Positions 59,078 through 64,000 of a stretch of DNA of 64,000 bases are shown piece by piece. The notes below the pieces were generated by a model that saw only the letters and a list, made by a program, of their open reading frames with translations, was not told the DNA's origin and ran no database searches. The stretch is taken from NCBI GenBank assembly GCA_025449115.1, contig JAHLKC010000085.1:62001-126000 (forward strand), in the 5' to 3' direction. Each line of letters opens with the position of its first letter. Position 1 is the stretch's first letter. The position numbers and the translations under genes are program-made. This DNA comes from Chytridium lagenaria (lineage: Eukaryota; Chytridiomycota; Chytridiomycetes; Chytridiales; Chytridiaceae).

Positions 59078-60847
59078 TTATTGCTTGTTATAGACGGTAG
59101 GTGGATCCCAGCGTCGCATTCCCAAGCGTGCCCGGAGAGCCGTGAATTGAGGTCGAGGTAAGCCTTTTGTCAACGTATCCGCTACTTGTCCAGAGCTGCG
59201 AACAGGTTGCACCGTGACGACCTTGTTCTCAACGAGTCCCCGAATGTAGTGATGGCGGAGGTCAATGTGACGAGTCCTCCTGGTGTAAACATCACTGACG
59301 CACATAGCAAGGACGCCACGATTATCCTCGTACACGGTAACCGGTAAATCCAACTGAATGTTCAAGGCCAAGTAAAGATTTACCAGAGACTGAATCTCCC
59401 GTCCCAACTCTGATATTGCCATGTATTCAGCTTCGGTAGCTGAAAGAGCGACTGACTTTGTCTTGGTGGAGGACCAGGCAATGGCGGCATTGGCTAAGAT
59501 GATGCAATGACCGAGTTGAGATCGTCCTTGAGGATGAACGTTAAAGGCGGCGTCGGCGAAACCATGGGGAACCTTATTTCCGTGGGTAGCGTAGAATAGG
59601 CCATACGTTGGGGTTGCTTTAAGGTATTGGAAAACGCGGAGGAGGCCGTTCCAGTGACCGAGTCCAGGGTTCTTGGCGAAAGTACCGAAGTAACTGACCG
59701 CGGTGGCTATGTCGGGTCGGGTGTTCATAGCGGCGTAGTTCAAGCAACCGAGGGCCTCCAAATACTGTTGAGTCGAAATGTCTTCATCAAAACCGGCGTC
59801 GTACTCATTATCTCCAACCTCAACTTTATGCCGCAGGCGGAGGGAGTTGGCAAGAGGAACAGTGGTTGGTCGGAGCTTGGCCAGGTGGGAGTCAAAGCGC
59901 TTGAGGATGGATTCGACGTACTTGGTCTGGTGGAGGAGGATGCCTTCGGGAGTTCTGTAGGCCTGAATGCCGATGCAGTACGCGAGGTCCCCGAGGTCTC
60001 TGATCTTGAAGGCTTGACGAATGCATTCCACAGCCAGGTCAATGAGCTTGGCGAGGCCGAAAAAGCAGATATCATCAACGTAGATGGCGATGATGACGAT
60101 TCCTCGGGGGTTACTTTGAAGAGGATGCAGGGGTCGGCGCGACTTTGTCGGTAGCCATGAGCCTTAAGATGCCGTACCAAGGTGATGTACCAAAGCCGCC
60201 CGGCTTGTTTGAGGCCGTACAGGCCTTTCCGAAGTCGAAGGACCAGGTTGGGGTTGGCGGGATCTTCGAAGCCGGGAGGTTGCCGCATGTATATTTCCTC
60301 GTTGAGAACGCCGTAGAGGTATGCCGAGGAGATATCGATCATTCGAGTGGACCAATTGTTGAGTGCTGTTAAAGCGACTAACCATCGGAACGTCACGCCT
60401 CTCATGACGGGTGAGTAAGTCTCAAAGTAGTCAATTCCTTGCACTTGAGTGAACCCTTGAGCAACTAACCGAGCCTTAAAGCGTTCGACCGTTCCGTCGG
60501 CGTTGAGTTTTATTCGGTACACCCACTTGCAACCAACCACGTTGGTGTTGGGTGGGCGTTCCGTGATTTCGAACGTACCAGCTGCAAGGAGACTTGACCA
60601 TTCTGCGTGTTCCGCCTCTTTCCACTTATCGGCGAACCTAGACTTCATGGCGGCGTTCCTGGTTGGTGGTTCAAGCTCACTTGGATCGACTGTGAGACCA
60701 GCGTGGGCGAGTTCTCGTGCGAAGATGGGGTTGATGTCGACTTCAAATGTGAAGAGGACGCTCTTGTCATCGGATTCGTAGGTGTGGAAGTCCCATGGGC
60801 GACCAGAGAGGGTGGTGGTTCCACTTGCAATGGCTTCGGCGGTTTTT
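59078..60847 (-). CDS. Copia reverse transcriptase and RNase H
   Basis: RT blocks: KWKEAEHAEWSSLLAAGTFE, GCKWVYRIKLNADGTVERFK, ARLVAQGFTQVQGIDYFETY, DISSAYLYGVLNEEIYM and GLYGLKQAGRLWY. The catalytic YVDD box is present but only after a one-base frame change near 60105 (ccccgagg). The rest is open to the stop at 59078: RDLGDLAYCIGIQ, NYAAMNTRPDIATAV, then RNase H with SALSATEAEYMAI-type residues, VYEDNRGVLAM and RHIDLRHHYIRGLVEN. Start is at the intron acceptor. Confidence 0.92.
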
Positions 60848-61275
60848 CTATATATAAACAAAATGAAGAAGAAATGTTAACGATGTAAGATCCCCTCCCC
60901 CTGAAATCTATTTAGTAGGAATCCGGCGAGTCCAACTCGCGTTGCATCATCGCTGACAGGTAAGCCCCGCACCTCTGTAGGACGATCCCTCTTAAAACAT
61001 CGTGAAGCCCTGCTTTCACGCAACCGCGTGGAGCCCAGCTCCCACCGGTTTTTCGTCCTGATCCGTTCTCAAGGGCTCCTCATGAGTGCCTTGTTGCCTG
61101 AGGGTGACCTGCCCAGCAGGTTGGTTATGCAACCGACAAACCCGTCCAACGGGTGAACGGATCAACAGCGAGAGTATAGAAGGAAGGATTCGAGAGGAGT
61201 GTGGGGAGGGGAAGGATGAAGGAGTGAAGGAGATATGATATGAAAAGAAAACATATGATGTGAGTAATTCCTTAC
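60848..61275 (-). other. Putative spliceosomal intron (~428 nt) inside pol
   Basis: Sense-strand donor AAAG|gtaaggaatt at 61275 and acceptor tttatatatag at 60848 separate the integrase C-terminal linker from RT. Exon phases differ by one base, as elsewhere in this element. Confidence 0.55.
60926..61164. other. Hairpin-rich module with repeated CCA/TGG loops
   Basis: Short perfect stems closing the identical loop CCA: 60926-60940 (6 bp), 61030-61042 (5 bp), 61107-61121 (6 bp), 61140-61154 (6 bp). More stems lie at 61001-61020, 61017-61030 (loop aacc) and 61119-61134. A 10-bp stem pairs 61059-61068 with 61155-61164 and encloses several hairpins. It differs sharply in base composition from the flanking intron. 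Confidence 0.7.
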
Positions 61276-63298
61276 CTTTAAGGCGTTGGAGATTTCCTCA
61301 GAGGTGGCAGGCCGCGTTGGGAGGGGTGGTTGAGGTGAGGTGGTTGACGAACTTGATGACTCCCCCTGAGCCGAAGACCGTTGGACAGGGACGGGATCAG
61401 GATTGCTCTTGGAAATGGGATTTGGATTGGGATTGGAGGAGAAGACATGGTAGTTGGAGGGAGGAATTGATGGAGGAGCGGGGTCAACGCGGATGTGCTT
61501 GAGAGGAGGGGGTTGAGAGGGAGAGGCTTTGCGGCGGGAGGGATTGGAGGCGGCGGAGGAAGGGTGACTGGGTGTGTATGGGATTGGAGAGGGTTGAGGC
61601 GGAGGTGGGGGAGAGGGGGTAGTTGTGGGTGGTAGGGGAGAATTGTCAAGGGCAGGAGGTGGAGGTGGTAAGGTAGGTCGATGTCGAGAGACAAAGGAGA
61701 GGTAATCTTGGGTAACCTTGTCAAGTGAAGAACGTTCAGTCGGGGTTAAGGTTGGGACAAAAAGACGATAATGGAGCAGAGGGAAGGAAGGGTCGGGCAG
61801 CAAGAGGAGGAAAGGTGGTCTCATGAAAGGTAACATCTGAATGGCGGCGGTAAATGAGTTTATTAGTACGGAGATCTAAAAGTTTGACTAGGGACTTGGA
61901 TGAAGCGCCTATGTAGATGGCGGGTGCGGTGTGAGAACCAAGCTTAGCGTCACGCTGTGACTTCGGCAGATAGTAATCACATCCACAACCGGCAACACGC
62001 AGGTGCTCGACGAATGGCGCTATTCCATGGAATGCTTCGTAAGGGGAAGTGATGCCGCGGGAAGGGATGGGGAGAATGTTCTTTAGATCGGTTGCGTGGG
62101 GGAGGAGGAGGGGCCAGTCGGTGAGTGAGAGATTTGGGGCATGGTGGAGAAGGGAGGAGAGAATGTTGAGGAGAGTTTGATGGTGCCGTTCGGCAACACC
62201 ATCGAGTTGGGGGGTTCTTGGCGGCGTCGGTTCTTGAATGATTCGTTGGGCGTCGCAGTAGTCTTGAAAGGCGGTGGAGAGGAGTTCACCACGGTCCATG
62301 CGGATGAGTTTTGGTTGGAGACCATGGTGGAAGATAAGTTTCTCAATGAGGCGGATGGTGTACACGAAAGACTCATCTTTTGTTTTCAACAGGTACACCC
62401 ATGAAAAACGTGTAGCATCATCTACCACATGGAGGACGTATCTTTCTCCGTCTCGTCCCGTCGGTGTAATCCCAAGGAGATCGATATGTAGAAATTGGCC
62501 GGGAAGGGTGTCGCGGGGTTTTGCCGTCTTGAATGGGGATTGCGTGGTTTTTGCCGGTGATGCAGGCTCGGCAGGGGTCGGGGAGATGAATTGGGGTGGG
62601 GGGAAGGTCTGCTGTGGTGCGGTGACGGATCATGAATTGGAGTCGAGCCTCTGAGGGATGTCCGAGGCGAGCGTGTGTGATGGAGGAATCCCGAGACGCT
62701 CGCGTTTGAAGAGACTTTAGGATTTCTAGGGCTTCAGGGGAGAGGTTCTTGCCGAGTACTTGCTGGGTCTTGTTGGTGAGGAGGGCCAGGGTGGTTGGGT
62801 CTTGCAGCCAGTGTCTAGTGAGGCCTTTGGTGGGGAGGAAGTGAAGTCCGAATCGTTTAATGCACTTGACGATGAGAGGATCCGTGGATGGAGAGGGTTC
62901 TGAGCCAACGAGTTTGTAGATGCATCCTGGTCGCTTGGATACGGAGACAAAGTAGAACCCATGGGACTCTAAATCGTTTTGGCTGAGGATGTTCATGGGG
63001 TGGAGGGACAGAATCGGGCAGAGGGGATGATTAGGGAGTGATCAGGGGAGAGAGAAAGTTTGAGTGGGCCGGAGTGGGTGGATTGAAGAGGAAGGGAGGA
63101 GGAGGATGAGGTGCCAATACTTGATAAATGAGGGGTTAGGGAAAGAAAGAACCTTTTGTCCTTAAAAGCGGTTACATTTGCACCGTTATCAAGGACAATT
63201 GGCGAGGGAAAGGGAGGGGAAGAGGAAGGGGAAGAGGGATTGCATGGGAAGAGGCCGGAGAAATTGACGGTTGTTGCTAGAACGAATGCCCGGTTCAA
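61276..63298 (-). CDS. Copia protease and integrase
   Basis: The protease core reads VLDNGANVTAFKDKRFF; copia elements normally have D-S/T-G-A, so Asn replaces the usual Ser/Thr. The gag-pre-integrase zinc finger shows HARLGHPSEARL and CRACITGKNH. A frame change near 62420 leads to the integrase core: VDDATRFSWVYLLKTKDE, IRMDRGELLS and GVAERHHQTLL (D,D,E residues present). A chromodomain-like or GKGY end is not evident; a long Pro/Ser-rich linker (61300-61740) leads to the intron. Confidence 0.85.
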
Positions 63299-64000
63299 AC
63301 CCGGGCTCTCGTAAAATCCTCCCCAGCAACTCCGTTGTTTCCTCCGTCGTCTTCCTCGTGCTCGTATTCGTCATCGTACGCCAAGTCTTCAATGAAGCTA
63401 TCTTCATCAAACCCGTCGGCTCCGTCTGTCGTCAGGTGGATACGCTCTTGATTGGGAGGGAGGTGGCATTCTCGTGCAAAGTGTCCTGAATCTCCGCAGC
63501 GGAAGCATCGTGTGTCTTGATTGTTTGATCCTGCTGTTGCTTGGTCACTTGGGGGGTTTGATGGTCCGGAAGGAGAGTTCCTGTTGGTACTGGGTTGCCC
63601 AATTGGTGCTCGTTGGTTGGAGGTTTGGTTGGGTCGGACTTGCTGGTTGCTTGGGAGTGGTCGACGCGTTTGGCACAATTCCACCAATGGCTTGTCGGAT
63701 TCGAGAAGGAAGACCAGGGCCGCGTGGACGCTGTTGGACTCTTCCACCAGGGCCACGAATGATTCTGGTGTGAAGGGCGGCATCAGTGTTGGTAGGTCGG
63801 TGTGGTGCAATATCTCTGGCGGCGTTTCGGAGAGCAGCGACTGCCTTGAAAATGTCGGTGATGTCTGTTCGGGCTCTGTGTGCGTTCCTGATTGCACCGA
63901 AGACTTCTGCGGGAAGGCCTGCATAGAGGATGTACCTTGCGGTCTTGAAGGTGTCGAGGTCGCCGAATGACGGTGCTTCAGGGTCCGAGGATGCTTCTGC
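63295..64000 (-). CDS. Copia gag, partial
   Basis: The C-terminal part has the CCHC zinc knuckle CFRCGDSGHFAREC and an acidic tail ending TRARV, stop at 63295. Toward the window edge another frame fits better (FKTARYILYAGLPAEVFGAI), so a frame change lies near 63780. The N-terminus is outside the window. Confidence 0.8.
   Translation of the reverse strand, partial: QKHPRTLKHRHSATSTPSRPQGTSSMQAFPQKSSVQSGTHTEPEQTSPTFSRQSLLSETPPEILHHTDLPTLMPPFTPESFVALVEESNSVHAALVFLLESDKPLVELCQTRRPLPSNQQVRPNQTSNQRAPIGQPSTNRNSPSGPSNPPSDQATAGSNNQDTRCFRCGDSGHFARECHLPPNQERIHLTTDGADGFDEDSFIEDLAYDDEYEHEEDDGGNNGVAGEDFTRARV

Larger units (their letters stand above)
58779..64000 (-). mobile_element. Ty1/copia LTR retrotransposon, 5' end outside window
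   Basis: Minus-strand order gag, protease, integrase, reverse transcriptase, RNase H, with integrase before RT, which is diagnostic of Ty1/copia. The 3' LTR is 58779-59045, preceded on the sense strand by a purine-rich tract (gcgggggag). Frames are interrupted by one-base changes in gag, at the integrase zinc-finger/core junction and before YVDD, and by an intron between integrase and RT. The 5' LTR and primer-binding site lie beyond 64000. Confidence 0.93.

Noticed and set aside
59627..60154. Long + strand ORF
   Set aside because: Lies antisense to conserved RT and RNase H motifs and has no family features; a shadow of pol.
60900..61170. Group I or group II self-splicing intron
   Set aside because: The conserved P7-type core pairings and a domain V-like sequence could not be found on either strand.
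63285..63315. tRNA-like T arm (cccgg-ttcaaac-ccggg) on the + strand
   Set aside because: No matching acceptor 5' strand, D arm or anticodon arm within a tRNA-sized distance upstream; the motif lies inside the gag/pol coding junction.
1..64000. CRISPR arrays, operons or other bacterial features
   Set aside because: No regularly spaced direct repeats of CRISPR type; the gene structure is eukaryotic with introns throughout.

Overview
The window looks like nuclear DNA of an early-diverging, zoosporic (chytrid-type) fungus. Seen directly: eukaryotic genes on both strands with short GT-AG introns (often 40-70 nt), long AT-rich spacers and very Ser/Pro-rich low-complexity proteins. Supporting the lineage inference: ankyrin repeats of the LLLRDGRADPS type that are abundant in chytrids, a paxillin-like protein with an LD motif and four LIM domains, and a carotenoid oxygenase. 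The species cannot be named from sequence alone.

Layout. 0-0.5 kb: 3' end of a PH-like gene (+). 1.2-5.8 kb: broken F-box/ankyrin gene(s) (-). 6.5-8.2 kb: Pro/Ser-rich protein (-). 9.0-10.3 kb: intact four-exon prolyl-4-hydroxylase-like 2OG-Fe(II) oxygenase (-). 10.7-11.3 kb: intact VOC/glyoxalase-fold protein (-). 12.0-14.3 kb: paxillin-like LIM gene (+). 14.8-15.4 kb: unknown gene (+). 16.1-17.8 kb: mitochondrial tRNA 2-thiouridylase (-), divergent from 17.9-19.7 kb mitochondrial DnaJ/MDJ1-like gene (+). 20.0-20.9 kb: ribosomal protein eL22 (-). 21.7-21.9 kb: possible tiny mitochondrial-targeted ORF (-). 23.2-26.3 kb: F-box + JmjC + APH-kinase fusion (-). 28.5-31.5 kb: PHD-finger protein (+). 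32.4-34.2 kb: U2-snRNP RNA-binding protein IST3/RBMX2 (+). 35.2-37.5 and 39.0-41 kb: two related PH-domain genes (+). 42.1-43.0 and 44.2-46.8 kb: unknown low-complexity proteins (-). 47.4-49.3 kb: intact six-exon carotenoid oxygenase (-). 50.2-51.6 kb: RMND1/DUF155 mitochondrial protein (+). 52.4-58.5 kb: head-to-head inverted pair of 2OG-oxygenase/F-box genes, the right copy decayed at its 3' half. 58.8-64.0 kb: Ty1/copia retrotransposon (-), with its 3' LTR in the window and its 5' end beyond it.

Many conserved genes carry isolated one-base frameshifts, often in short homopolymers, while four multi-exon genes (hydroxylase, VOC, eL22, carotenoid oxygenase) read cleanly through every splice junction. 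Consensus indel error is therefore the first explanation for most breaks. Functional links: TRMU, MDJ1 and RMND1 all serve mitochondrial protein synthesis or folding, and TRMU and MDJ1 share a 166-bp spacer. Four genes (one a decayed duplicate) encode Fe(II)/2-oxoglutarate oxygenases; three of them are joined to F-box-like sequence. The most unusual signals are a cluster of hairpins with identical CCA/TGG loops inside an intron of the retrotransposon, the inverted gene pair with a sharp drop in identity, and the F-box/JmjC/APH fusion.
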